Positions 10,201-16,931 of a stretch of DNA of 37,740 bases are shown here, piece by piece. The translations under genes were made by a program, and so were the position numbers. Below the pieces are notes generated by a model that did not search any database, was not told the DNA's origin, and was given only the letters and a program-made list of their open reading frames with translations. Source of the stretch: a virus; the IMG/VR virus record IMGVR_UViG_3300047560_000770, positions 1-37,740 of that record, one strand, 5' to 3'. How positions within the stretch are numbered: the first letter of the stretch is position 1; the number at the start of each line of letters is the position of its first letter.

Positions 10201-12104
10201 AGACCGGCATTTAAGGTACTTATACTGGTAGCCAATGAAGTAGTATTAGTGACAAAAGCAGCAGCCAAGGTGCTAACGTTAGCAGCCAAATTCTGTTGAT
10301 TACTAGATGTAGCAGCATTTAATGTGCTGATAGATGTTGCTAATGAACTAGCATTGGTAACGAAAGCAGTTGCCAAGGTGCTAACGTTGGCTGCCAATGA
10401 CTGTTGGTTACTAACCATTGTTGCATTAAGGGTACTAATAGATGTAGCCAATGAACTGCTATTGCTTACAAATGCTCCAGCCAAGGTGCTAACGTTGGCT
10501 GCCAAGTTCTGCTGGTTGCTAGTCATAGCAGCATCTAGATTAGTAATACGTAATGCTGATGCGTTATTAGATGTTGTAAGTGTTGTTTCTAATGTTGTTA
10601 TATTGGCAGTCAGTTTAGAAACATTTGATAAGAAGTTTGAACTTAAACTATCAAGTCTTGATGTTACAGCAATGTTACTTGATACATATGTTGCGGCAAG
10701 TGTCGAAATGTTTGCGGAAATATCTTTTGCATTTGCATTAGAGTATGATGACAGCGAATCAATTCTTGCTGCTAAAGCAATATTAGCATTTGTTAACTTT
10801 GATGTTTCACTTAAGAAATAGGTATAGTTGTTTCCAACAGTGTTACTTACACCGTTTGCATATGTGAATATAGTTTTTGCTAAAGTCAAAACATCATTAG
10901 ATGCACTTACAGCACTTGCAATCTTCTGATTAGCGGAGTCAGATGCGGCCAGTGTTGCATTGTAGATTGTAGAAACAGCGGTATTCGTTGTATCATAGAT
11001 GCTAACAATTTGAGCATATGCATTGTTATAGTTTTGTGCGAAAACATCAATTGAATTGTTAACAACACCATAAATCTTATTTGTTGTGTTTATGGCATTG
11101 TTAGTTGCAGCATTGATTTGAGTTATAGCATTTGTAGTAATGCTACTGATCGTATTGACTTGCCCAGAAATCTGGTTTACTTGGTTGTATACCGTGTTTG
11201 TTGATGTATTGGTAATACCATAAATGTTATCTACTAGAACTGTTACAGTTGATATAGAGTTGTTAACATATTGATATGAAGAATTGACAATACCATATAG
11301 TGAATTGACCTGACCCAATACTGTATTGACAGAATAGTTGGCAATGTTGATAGCGTTATTGGTTTCCTTATAGATCGAGTTTGTCAAACCACGTATCTGA
11401 TTAAGGCCTTGATTCAATACAAGAGTGGAATTATTTGTAATACCATAGATGTCTGCCACCTGAGTATTGATGATAGTGGTAAAGTTATTGATAGAGTTAT
11501 ATGCCGTATTGGCCAAGAAGTATGATTCAGAGATACCTATATTGGCAGCCTGATATGATAAGTTTAAGATATCAAAAGTTGCGTTTAGTCTGCTGTAATA
11601 TAGATTTAAAGAAGTGCTGGTATCAATTTTAAGGTTTGATATTGCTGAATTGGAATAGACAAACACATTATTGGAATAGTAGTAAGCGGTATTGAGTGCG
11701 TTTGATTGTGATACAGTGACATTACTGAATTTCAGATTCATATAATCTGACAGAGCCAAAATCTGTGCAGCAGCAGAATAGGTATTACTATTTGCATTAT
11801 AGATAGCATCTAGTAGTTGTTGGAAGTCTGTATTACCTACTGAAAGAGAACTGAAGATACCAGAATTAGAAACAACTGAGTTAGCAACAACAGAACCAGT
11901 GACAGTTGAGTTTGAAACAGCGCCACCACCATAGAACACATACCCACTAGTATCAACACTGAAGATTGTGTTACCGTTTATTCTAAAATTTACAACCTTA
12001 GAGTTAGCACCATGTCCAGTGGACGTGATATTCATTCCTAGACCGACAAGGTCTGTATTTGAGTTAGCCCAGATTCTGGTTAGATTGTCTATTCTTACTG
12101 TCAT
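4293..12104 (-). CDS. Giant tail fibre protein with 32 tandem 36-residue repeats
   Basis: 2603 residues, the largest gene here, starting at an ATG that overlaps the PAAR gene's stop (ATGA). Approximate layout: 1-95 a beta-rich attachment head; 95-525 an Asn-rich helical stretch with recurring YGITNNS/YGVVNNS motifs; 525-1317 twenty-two 36-residue repeats of the type SNQQNLAANVSTLAAAFV; 1318-1520 an ILEI/PANDER-like domain (VWTVERSNNSIVGFFAFDVYGS, then VVIIVTVDEP); 1524-1884 ten more repeats, mostly SNQRD type; 1885-2125 a jelly-roll-like carbohydrate-binding region; 2138-2225 two degenerate repeats; about 2226-2290 a segment like the DUF1983 region of lambda J-type tip proteins (QWAIQANV...SITFTGV); 2425-2603 a discoidin-like C-terminus. 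It most likely forms a trimeric, receptor-binding side fibre. Function follows from architecture and PAAR/chaperone neighbours; receptor unknown. Confidence 0.9.
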   Translation of the reverse strand: MTVRIDNLTRIWANSNTDLVGLGMNITSTGHGANSKVVNFRINGNTIFSVDTSGYVFYGGGAVSNSTVTGSVVANSVVSNSGIFSSLSVGNTDFQQLLDAIYNANSNTYSAAAQILALSDYMNLKFSNVTVSQSNALNTAYYYSNNVFVYSNSAISNLKIDTSTSLNLYYSRLNATFDILNLSYQAANIGISESYFLANTAYNSINNFTTIINTQVADIYGITNNSTLVLNQGLNQIRGLTNSIYKETNNAINIANYSVNTVLGQVNSLYGIVNSSYQYVNNSISTVTVLVDNIYGITNTSTNTVYNQVNQISGQVNTISSITTNAITQINAATNNAINTTNKIYGVVNNSIDVFAQNYNNAYAQIVSIYDTTNTAVSTIYNATLAASDSANQKIASAVSASNDVLTLAKTIFTYANGVSNTVGNNYTYFLSETSKLTNANIALAARIDSLSSYSNANAKDISANISTLAATYVSSNIAVTSRLDSLSSNFLSNVSKLTANITTLETTLTTSNNASALRITNLDAAMTSNQQNLAANVSTLAGAFVSNSSSLATSISTLNATMVSNQQSLAANVSTLATAFVTNASSLATSISTLNAATSSNQQNLAANVSTLAAAFVTNTTSLATSISTLNAGLTTNQQSLFANVSTLAGAFVTNTSLLATSISSLNATLTGNDKNLAANVSTLAAAFVTNSTSLATSISTLNANMTSNQQNLAANVSTLAAAFVTNSTSMATSISTLNASMTSNQQNISANVNTLAAAFVSNTTSLATSISTLNAGLSTNQQSLFANVNTLAGAFVSNSSSLATSIGNLNAAMTSNQQNLAANVSTLAAAFVTNASSLATSISTLNATLTGNDKNLAANVSTLAAAFVTNTTSLATSISTLNANMTGNQQNLSANVNTLAAAFVANGSSLATSISTLNAAMTSNQRDLSANVNTLAGAFVSNTTSLATSISTLNAGLTTNQQSLFANVSTLAAAFVTNTTSLATSISNLNAGMTGNQQNLSANVNTLAAAFVTNTSSMATSIGNLSAAVTSNQRDLAANVNTLAAAFVSNSTSIATTISNLNAAMTSNQRDLAANVSTLAGAFVTNTTSLATSISTLNATLTGNDKNLAANVSTLAAAFVSNTTSLATSISNLNAAMTSNQQNLSANVNTLAAAFVSNSTSLATSISNLNAAMTSNQQNLSANVNTLAAAFVSNTTALATSISTLNAGLSTNQQSLFANVSTLAGAFVTNTSSLATSIGNLTAAVSSNQQNLAANVSTLAAAFVTNSTSMATSISTLNATMVSNQQSLSSNINTLAASYVSNTSALSTKLDVMTSTFNNSYANTRTFTAVSKGFQATITGTPGLYVDSPTTSVNTATRSYNVWTVERSNNSIVGFFAFDVYGSAMQTSNMATYLNNIDSSKVVIIVTVDEPKTNRLTNGLDTAMYRCGASRSVYGSADFKSRSAYILVGIPGLGEGTGVERYSGTIDNDPNAYTLFSFSMRNGYPIGLSGLSLSSAGLSTLSSTFTTANDALSLRITNLNSAMVSNQQNLSANVNTLAAAFVTNGSSLATSISTLNAAMTSNQQELSANVNTLAGAFVTNTTSLSTYVSTLNATQIGNNKNLAANVSTLASAFVSNSSSLATTITNLNAAMTSNQRDLSANVNTLAGAFVSNSTSMATTITNLNAAMTSNQRDLAANVNTLAGAFVSNTSSLATTITNLSAAVTSNQRDLSANVNTLASAFVTNTSSLATTITNLSAAMTSNQRDLSANVNTLAGAFVGNSTSMATTITNLNAAMTSNQRDLAANVNTLAGAFVSNTSSLATTITNLSAAMTSNQRDMSANVNTLAAAFVTNTTSLATSISTLNSTMVTNQQQLAANLSTLASSYTTSNSATAVKFDTLSASFSSKLTKKTFRQATQPSYTDMFPAGIQSCPVGNLDTGNPFGNGLSVYTNTVLTQYTGIDLAPGTWTVKDGHTAYTYVSGVMPDITVGPYYFEINQFGPPYSVTAGSNYEFSVYTGAHRCRVYVIIAFYDVNGNNVGEAWSTGTGMSYLSGNGFNDAAFNGGVSLSGYKRLYVTGTAPASATKAICFVRGDNGGVNTAPSSPYIFITRPYFGMMTNGQTGITDWMPYDSPGWYDTSNGNKFYIWSGINGVGWVASDDTRIANTQANVSQLVTAFATSSSALSQSVTVLNASMAANSANISQLVTAFVSNTTSLSQSITTLNSQMGSNSATISQVFSTANGLSTQWAIQANVGSNPASITFTGVKKADGTGDLYNLDILSNVNIFGNLLVSGSVDNAQLANYSVTRSAFGQGMYDTGDVSLLIRKDSRVLVMVNLPITGNTSAGTGGLPSPYYNNYLELYIDNTRVYKQGIRVMYWYNAAVGWLSGHTPTTLHYLYSKTYGGRIDVGGGTITAGPGLGEYYTYTYCWQVLQWFYVFFYTTVCSTVDYKVLNVADGKADTPWVAPLRSNSYPNVTFTLSGTLSTIGSVKIYASTGGATGYVTGNSANSIEIHGSTNGTTFTPIAYGENLDYGAGGTGSSNTLTINAGSTQYKAFRLVVKSTKNVTPSLANTYLNLPQIEFYEAGATAYGDQPRYVTFRANANLSSTSTIVDPINIYVLELSK
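6450..7531 (-). repeat. Second block of 108-bp tandem repeats (10 units) in tail fibre gene
   Basis: Ten tandem 36-codon units, most beginning SNQRDLSANVNTL or SNQRDLAANVNTL. Units 4-5 and 7-8 are nearly identical, implying a segmental duplication of three units (324 bp). The last unit decays into non-repeat sequence. Confidence 0.9.
8150..10531 (-). repeat. First block of 108-bp tandem repeats (22 units) in tail fibre gene
   Basis: Twenty-two 36-codon units counted from the translation. Three sub-types recur: SNQQN, TNQQSLF (units 4, 8, 13, 20) and GNDKN (units 5, 10, 17). Hydrophobic residues fall at 4-3 spacing with one 4-4 stutter per unit, as expected for a coiled coil whose 36-residue period is 5 x 7 + 1. 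Asparagines occupy some predicted core positions. Confidence 0.9.
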
Positions 12105-13294
12105 TCAGTTGTTACCACGTAATTCGAGTTGTAGTCCTGGCTAGGTTTGCCAGTGAAATGTTGATCAACCGCAATCACGCCTGCATCATCTGTAACGGCT
12201 ACAATCATAACCTCTGTATAGTCCACAGAAGTATTTGCATAGTCATAAGCATTGCTTCTTTCAAAATTAGTGAGAGTTAAACTGTTTCCAGAATCTTGTC
12301 CGACTAGGGTTTGTCCTGCTTGAGGAGTTTGTGAACCCATGTTTTGAATAACTGCTGATGCTTGACCATTGCCAATATTAATAAAGTTCTTAACTTGACC
12401 CACTACTTGTCCACCTATGGAAACAAGTTCACCTATATTTAGATTACCACCAAGAATGTTTCCTAGACCACCACCTGCTCGTCCACCATAAGCAAATACG
12501 CTCTGCGAACCTTGTGCTGGGTCTGTTGGGCAAAATGGATGTAATATACCATTTAGTATATCGGGTGCAGAAGTGTCTCCCATAGCAACAATCATTTTTA
12601 AACCATTTATGTATATACTTCCATCACCATAACGAGATATCAACGCACCCGGCCCACCAGATGCACCGGCCGCAGACATCAAGGCATTTGCCATATTTTG
12701 CATATTGCCGCCGGCGTCCAGAACTCCTTGGGCAAGTCCCAAATAATTTCCTAAACTTCCTATTCCTGCAATACCAGATAATCCAGATAAACTACCCAAG
12801 TTACTCAGACCACCAGATGTGATAGAACTTGCAATGTTGTTTAACTGAGATAAATCACCACCCCCTCCAATAGATATACCAGTCACAGATCCTATCGATG
12901 AAGCAATAGAACCAATATTGTCTAAGCTGTTTATATTAATTCCAGATCCTGATAAAGATCCGATTGATGATAATGATGAAGATAGATTTGGTATACTAAT
13001 TCCAAGGCCTCCTAGCATTGAAGTGAGGCCTGTCATACCCGTTAAGCCGCTTAAACCACTCAATCCAGAGAGATTGCTCAATCCTCCTAATGCATTAATA
13101 TTAAGGCCAGTTAGTTGACTTAATGCACCAAGTCCCGTTGCCATATTTAATCCACCTGGAACTCCAGTGGGATGGTTATCGATATCACCCTCAACAGCGG
13201 CAAGTACCCCGTTCATAAAAACAGTGCTTTGACCCGTTACTTGAGTCAAAGCACCGCAATATCTTAGCATCTGGTCAAGATGAACTGGTGGCAT
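12101..13294 (-). CDS. PAAR-like tail-tip protein with Gly/Ser/Leu-rich insert
   Basis: 397 residues. Near the N-terminus STVFMNGVLAAVEGDIDNHPTG (about 23-44), and again at about 222-262 GSIYINGLKMIVAMGDTSAPD...ILHPFCPT, are the two halves of a PAAR-like motif (x-V-x-x-NG-x-x-x-x-x-GD...H). PAAR proteins such as T4 gp5.4 cap the central spike of contractile tails and sharpen its point. Between the halves lie about 170 residues of low-complexity Gly/Ser/Leu/Ile (LSGLSGLTGM type), unusual for this family. The C-terminal 80 residues are a separate small domain. The start overlaps the dUTPase 3' end by 20 bases, and the stop overlaps the fibre ATG, so tip and fibre are probably co-translated. Confidence 0.7.
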   Translation of the reverse strand: MPPVHLDQMLRYCGALTQVTGQSTVFMNGVLAAVEGDIDNHPTGVPGGLNMATGLGALSQLTGLNINALGGLSNLSGLSGLSGLTGMTGLTSMLGGLGISIPNLSSSLSSIGSLSGSGININSLDNIGSIASSIGSVTGISIGGGGDLSQLNNIASSITSGGLSNLGSLSGLSGIAGIGSLGNYLGLAQGVLDAGGNMQNMANALMSAAGASGGPGALISRYGDGSIYINGLKMIVAMGDTSAPDILNGILHPFCPTDPAQGSQSVFAYGGRAGGGLGNILGGNLNIGELVSIGGQVVGQVKNFINIGNGQASAVIQNMGSQTPQAGQTLVGQDSGNSLTLTNFERSNAYDYANTSVDYTEVMIVAVTDDAGVIAVDQHFTGKPSQDYNSNYVVTTE

Positions 13295-13910
13295 TCTTTC
13301 TTGGTCTCCCTCTACCTCTCTTTACAGGAGGCTGCTCAGTTTTCTTTAATGTATCAGGAATATTTATGACAACCATATCATGCTTGTTGCTAACCTGTGC
13401 AATGGTTGACACTCCTGTAGAACCGAATCCACCTATTCTATTAGCCTTTGTTATAGGACGAACGGGTGTTTGTTCAATTACATATTCAATATTCTTAACT
13501 AGTTCTGCTTGTGCAATTCTATCACCCTCATTGATAGTGATAGAGTTCTCTGAAATGTTATGTAGCAATACAAACAATTCATCGGTGTAATCAGCATCGA
13601 TAACACCTTCAGCATTAGCAAGAACCAAACCCTGCTTTAGTGACATACCAGAACGAGCGTGAACACGAACCGAGTATCCGTCAGGAATCTCTAGAATCAT
13701 TCCAGTAGGTACAAGTATTCTATCACCAGGACTAATAGTCAAAGCACCAGATGTATAGATTCTGGTGACTGGTTTGTTCTTACTAGAATATCCTTTAATC
13801 TCTCTTTTGCCTACACCCTGAAATGCTAGATCGAAACATGCTGCATGGGCAGTTTGATGTGCTGGCATTTTGACGTTAGGATGTGTTCTAAAGACTTTCA
13901 ATGTTTCCAT
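13275..13910 (-). CDS. dut: dUTPase with C-terminal AT-hook-like tail
   Basis: 211 residues, ATG with GAG 6 bases upstream. It hydrolyses dUTP to dUMP and pyrophosphate, keeping uracil out of DNA and feeding dTMP synthesis. The trimeric dUTPase motifs are visible: I ACFDLA (24-29), III RSGMSLKQG...GVIDADYTDE (86-111), IV GDRIAQ (129-134) and V RIGGFGSTG (158-166). Typical dUTPases end at about 150-165 residues. Here about 45 residues follow, ending in KRGRGRPRK (197-205), the core of an AT-hook that binds the minor groove of AT-rich DNA. This tail might tether the enzyme to DNA or the replisome. It lies directly after regA, where T4 has the DNA polymerase gene. Confidence 0.92.
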   Translation of the reverse strand: METLKVFRTHPNVKMPAHQTAHAACFDLAFQGVGKREIKGYSSKNKPVTRIYTSGALTISPGDRILVPTGMILEIPDGYSVRVHARSGMSLKQGLVLANAEGVIDADYTDELFVLLHNISENSITINEGDRIAQAELVKNIEYVIEQTPVRPITKANRIGGFGSTGVSTIAQVSNKHDMVVINIPDTLKKTEQPPVKRGRGRPRKNATSSS

Positions 13911-13925
13911 AACAAACTCACTTTC

Positions 13926-14339
13926 TTATTCTGATTCTGTAAACTTCTTTTTGCCGAGAGAATACTTTTGAACAAGGTTCCACTCTGGCTTTTCGCTATA
14001 TGAAATGATCTTAATTCTATTCAGAGGTGTAAGAGGATCAGCACTCTTGGCTGGTTCAACCAATGTAACTAGTCCCCACTCTGCTAAAAGATTTGCAATC
14101 GTGTTACGGCGACCTTTATCTTCATCTGAAAAATCTGTAGACTTACCGTCAAGCATGAACATTTCTTTGAAATGCACGAGGTAATAATGACCTTGCTTGT
14201 GTAGTATATGACATGACTGATACAGGGTTTTGTCTTTCTTAGACGCTACACCTATACGTGTCAATGTCTCTTTAACCTTTAAAAAGGCCTGAGGGTCGGG
14301 GAGTTTAACTTCCACGAACTCGTCTAGGTTTACTGTCAT
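13926..14339 (-). CDS. regA: RegA translational repressor
   Basis: 137 residues from ATG 14339, chosen because AAAGG lies 8 bases upstream; a GTG at 14348 would sit on that site. FLKVKETLTRIGVASKKDKTLYQSCHIL...YYLVHFKEM followed by RRNTIANLLAEWGL is a close match to T4 RegA (122 residues). RegA binds the ribosome sites of early phage mRNAs, including its own and those of the clamp and clamp-loader genes, and represses their translation. It follows gp45-gp44-gp62 as in T4 and overlaps the end of gp62. About 15 residues are added at the N-terminus relative to T4. Confidence 0.96.
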   Translation of the reverse strand: MTVNLDEFVEVKLPDPQAFLKVKETLTRIGVASKKDKTLYQSCHILHKQGHYYLVHFKEMFMLDGKSTDFSDEDKGRRNTIANLLAEWGLVTLVEPAKSADPLTPLNRIKIISYSEKPEWNLVQKYSLGKKKFTESE

Positions 14340-14712
14340 TTGTGCCACCTTTATGAATACGTTTTCTTATTTCTTCTATTTGGTCGGCATTCAGTAAAAC
14401 CATAACCTCTTTAGCCCTTTCGTTTGAGTAGTTGTAATACTCTTTAATGGCTTCTAGATCATCGATGGTCTCACGTTTCTGCCATGGTCTAAATGGACGT
14501 TTATATCCACGTATGGTATTTAGCAAATAGTGGTATTGCATATCAGCCGGCAAACTTGGAAACCTATTCATTTCATTTGCTTGTAATGCACAATCGTAGT
14601 GAAACGAGAGAGCCCGGTTCACTACGAAAGCAGAATAGTCTTTAGGATTCTCCAGAACATGTTTCTTATTCTGGAGAATCGATGGGATGATATCTTTGAA
14701 TAGATCGCTCAC
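14305..14712 (-). CDS. 62: Clamp loader small subunit (gp62)
   Basis: 135 residues from a GTG that overlaps the gp44 stop (GTGA), the coupling seen in T4 between genes 44 and 62. DYSAFVVNRALSFHYDCALQANEMN (residues 24-48) resembles the gp62 signature in T4 ([25 protein letters not shown]). It is shorter than T4 gp62 (187 residues), as in other distant T4-likes. It joins four gp44 subunits in the ATP-driven loader that opens the gp45 clamp onto primer-template DNA. No other in-frame start with a ribosome site is available near the N-terminus. Confidence 0.9.
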   Translation of the reverse strand: MSDLFKDIIPSILQNKKHVLENPKDYSAFVVNRALSFHYDCALQANEMNRFPSLPADMQYHYLLNTIRGYKRPFRPWQKRETIDDLEAIKEYYNYSNERAKEVMVLLNADQIEEIRKRIHKGGTNDSKPRRVRGS

Positions 14713-15647
14713 TTGACTTCACACTCTACCATGATTTCAGTTAGACATGCTACAAGGTTCAATTCTTGATCAGCAACAAACGCAGACTGATATTGATACT
14801 TAGCCATAGTAACAACAGCCCCAGGGATGCTCTCTGGTTTTAGATACTCAGCCAACCCATCATAGATCGAACGATAGATACGTGATGGATCAATGTCAGA
14901 GTTGACAACAACCCACTTACGCATAGCAGTAAAGTCTTTTTCCTTTAGTGACTTGATCAGTTCATTAAGGCTTCGAACACTATCAAGTTGAGGAACAATA
15001 CCAGCGTCAATGCTTCCAGAAACAGAATACCGTTGTAACTCGTTAAGAGTTCTTCGATAGTCTGGGAAATACTTTTCAACAACTTTGGCAAGGACAGTTT
15101 TGTCATATTCAATACTCTCTTTTGTCAGAATTTGCTCAAGACGCTTATACATCTTGGAAGCCATAGTAGGCTTCTCGTTATTCTTCAAGGTAAAGTCAAC
15201 GACGGAACATCTAGAATGAATTGCGTCCTTGATCTTTGCCTTGAAGTTACATGTGAAGATGAAAGAACAGTTAGCAGAAAACTTTTCAATAACTCCACGA
15301 AGGGCATCTTGCGTATCTGGTGTGAGACCGTCGGCCTCGTCTAGAATGATAACCTTACGTCCACCAGTTAGCGATACAGTTGACGCATAACCCACAACCT
15401 TTGTTCTAAGAACATCGATGCCTCTTTCCTCAGAACTATTAATGAAAAGATAGTTACAACCGATTTCATCACACATGGCCATAGCGGCTGTGGTTTTGCC
15501 ACAGCCTGCTGGACCCGATAGAAGGAGATTTGGGATCTCTCCATTATTCACATACTCCTGAAACGCTTTCTTAATGCGGTCAGGCAAAATACAGTCCTCA
15601 ATGGTATGAGGACGGTACTTTTCCACAAACAAAAATTCTTCGATCAT
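14709..15647 (-). CDS. 44: Clamp loader AAA+ ATPase large subunit (gp44)
   Basis: 312 residues, ATG with AAGGA 6 bases upstream. Walker A GPAGCGKT (45-52), Walker B VIILDEAD (99-106), sensor 1 FIFTCNF (129-135) and the SRC motif (145-147) of clamp-loader ATPases are all present. Length matches T4 gp44 (319). With gp62 it hydrolyses ATP to load the gp45 sliding clamp at primer ends. The ATG overlaps the stop of a small membrane protein gene (ATGA). Confidence 0.97.
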   Translation of the reverse strand: MIEEFLFVEKYRPHTIEDCILPDRIKKAFQEYVNNGEIPNLLLSGPAGCGKTTAAMAMCDEIGCNYLFINSSEERGIDVLRTKVVGYASTVSLTGGRKVIILDEADGLTPDTQDALRGVIEKFSANCSFIFTCNFKAKIKDAIHSRCSVVDFTLKNNEKPTMASKMYKRLEQILTKESIEYDKTVLAKVVEKYFPDYRRTLNELQRYSVSGSIDAGIVPQLDSVRSLNELIKSLKEKDFTAMRKWVVVNSDIDPSRIYRSIYDGLAEYLKPESIPGAVVTMAKYQYQSAFVADQELNLVACLTEIMVECEVK

Positions 15648-15805
15648 TCACTTTCCTTATCATAGCGACTAGCATTGATATACATTATAACAGACATTAG
15701 CAGGTAAAACAACCAATTATAAATGTCTGTCTTATCCATAGTCCAGTAATATATGGCTGCTACGGCATTTAGCAGCCCGAAGATTTCCATGATCAGTGCA
15801 GCCAT
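15644..15805 (-). CDS. Small two-helix membrane protein
   Basis: 53 residues. The ATG at 15805 abuts the DsbA-like stop (TAATG), and the stop overlaps the gp44 ATG (ATGA), so it is a coupled member of the replication operon. Two hydrophobic segments, ALIMEIFGLLNAVAAIYYW and WLFYLLMSVIMYI, are separated by a short charged loop. It ends SRYDKESE. Function unknown. The tight start and stop overlaps on both sides are the main evidence that it is real. Confidence 0.7.
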   Translation of the reverse strand: MAALIMEIFGLLNAVAAIYYWTMDKTDIYNWLFYLLMSVIMYINASRYDKESE

Positions 15806-16101
15806 TAGGGTGCCGTCTTTTCAATAACAGTGGAATAAAACTCCTCGAAGTCAGTGTTCTGCTGAACCTCGTCATTGAAGTTTGCCTTGAAGTATGCACG
15901 AGCCATACGTCTAAAGAGTTTCTTATCAACACCTAACTTATCACAAGTCTCGGTGATAATCTCTTTCTGTAACTCACGCTCTGCACCAACACGGGTCATG
16001 GAGTCATTCATCTCCATGATAGCCTTACGGAAAGTCTTACGATCTTCATCTGTTAGACCCTGCACCGAACGCTGCTGTTGATTATGTCCGATCATACTCA
16101 T
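15805..16101 (-). CDS. dsbA: DsbA-like double-stranded DNA-binding protein
   Basis: 98 residues, ATG with GAGG 7 bases upstream. The segment ELQKEIITETCDKLGVDKKLFRRMARAYFKANF...DFEEFYSTVIEK (residues 43-95) resembles, from memory, the C-terminal half of T4 DsbA (KDELGVDGKMFNRLLALYHKD...ELYDTVF). T4 DsbA binds DNA near late promoters and modulates late transcription. Here it sits between gp45 and gp44; gp45 also acts in late transcription as the mobile enhancer. The first 30 residues are polar and probably disordered. Assignment rests on recalled similarity. Confidence 0.72.
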   Translation of the reverse strand: MSMIGHNQQQRSVQGLTDEDRKTFRKAIMEMNDSMTRVGAERELQKEIITETCDKLGVDKKLFRRMARAYFKANFNDEVQQNTDFEEFYSTVIEKTAP

Positions 16102-16262
16102 TAGTTCACCTCGATAACTGCTGAAGGATTAATACAGACTGTGTTTGTTACATAAACACCGCCAGCATCTTTACACTTGTTCCAATGATATACTTTGCTA
16201 TAAATGTCTGCTCCTATAAGAACAAACAACAAAGACACCAAACCAACCATGATTTTATCCAT
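16101..16262 (-). CDS. Small single-pass membrane protein with a Cys pair
   Basis: 53 residues from ATG 16262, which overlaps the gp45 stop (TAATG). A longer frame from 16286 would lie inside gp45 and has no ribosome site. Residues 5-25 (MVGLVSLLFVLIGADIYSKVY) form one membrane segment. The rest carries KCKDAGGVYVTNTVC, a Cys-x(n)-GG-x(n)-Cys arrangement that suggests a small disulphide-closed domain on the outer face. Similar tiny membrane proteins are common in T4-like phages, without known function. Confidence 0.65.
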   Translation of the reverse strand: MDKIMVGLVSLLFVLIGADIYSKVYHWNKCKDAGGVYVTNTVCINPSAVIEVN

Positions 16263-16915
16263 TACTTTGTCTCCAGTGCAATCCAATACTTTAGATTACC
16301 AGACTTATTGACGAACTTAGCAAAGGCATCAACCTGTAGTTCAACATCATAGTCATCAGGAAGAAGTTTTAGATTGTCTGTCTTGAATGTTGCTGTGAAG
16401 TCCTTACCAGCATAATCACCGATCTTGATCCAACCTAGATTAGATGTATCGTTTGAACGCTCATGGGTCTGTAGCAATAGATCACCATTCTTACCAACAA
16501 CTGAAAGATGTGGTAGACTGGTCATCGATGCCATCTTTAGCAACTTTGTAAGAATAGCATTTGTCAGATTGAAGGTAACACTAACATTCTTGAGAACGAG
16601 TTCCTTATCTGGAGGGGTGATGATAAGATTAGGTGAACATGCACGATACGTAAAGGTAAACTCACCATCATTCAATGACACGTTATCATTCTTGAATGTT
16701 AGTTCTGGATCCTTTAGAGTGGTGGCAATACCTAGGAACTGGTTGAGGTCATAGATACCGAATTGCTCCGGCATATCATCGTCAAGGGTAGCCTCGACAA
16801 GAATTGACTTCTCTGGGGAAATAGTCTTTTGCTTCTTACCTTCACGGAGAACAACACCCCCATTGATCGAGGCAAAGTTCTTTAGTACCGCTAGGGTCTG
16901 ATCCGATAGTTTCAT
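16262..16915 (-). CDS. 45: DNA polymerase sliding clamp (gp45)
   Basis: 217 residues, ATG with GGAG 6 bases upstream. MKLSDQTLAVLKNFASINGGVVLREGKKQKTI at the start, FGIYDLNQFLG (52-62) and the C-terminal LKYWIALETK match T4 gp45 (228 residues). It forms the trimeric ring that tethers the polymerase and, in T4, also activates late promoters together with gp55 and gp33. It follows the dNMP kinase gene after 16 bases and begins the run to gp44, gp62 and regA. Confidence 0.96.
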   Translation of the reverse strand: MKLSDQTLAVLKNFASINGGVVLREGKKQKTISPEKSILVEATLDDDMPEQFGIYDLNQFLGIATTLKDPELTFKNDNVSLNDGEFTFTYRACSPNLIITPPDKELVLKNVSVTFNLTNAILTKLLKMASMTSLPHLSVVGKNGDLLLQTHERSNDTSNLGWIKIGDYAGKDFTATFKTDNLKLLPDDYDVELQVDAFAKFVNKSGNLKYWIALETK

Positions 16916-16931
16916 AATATACTCCTTGTTA

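Noticed and set aside
8464-10299. 611-codon open frame on the plus strand (and others at 6520-7650, 8224-8463 and 10324-10821)
   Set aside because: It is the antisense shadow of the 108-bp tail fibre repeats: the repeat period is a multiple of three, so one stop-free antisense unit gives a long frame. No ribosome site, promoter or plausible protein composition.
14340-14348. GTG start adding three residues to RegA
   Set aside because: The GTG overlaps the AAAGG ribosome site, which is correctly spaced for the ATG at 14339.
15655-15690. TATAAT on the minus strand inside the 53-residue membrane gene, a possible gp44 promoter
   Set aside because: The best -35 is TTGTTT (three of six), and the gene is tightly coupled to its neighbours, so no separate promoter is needed.
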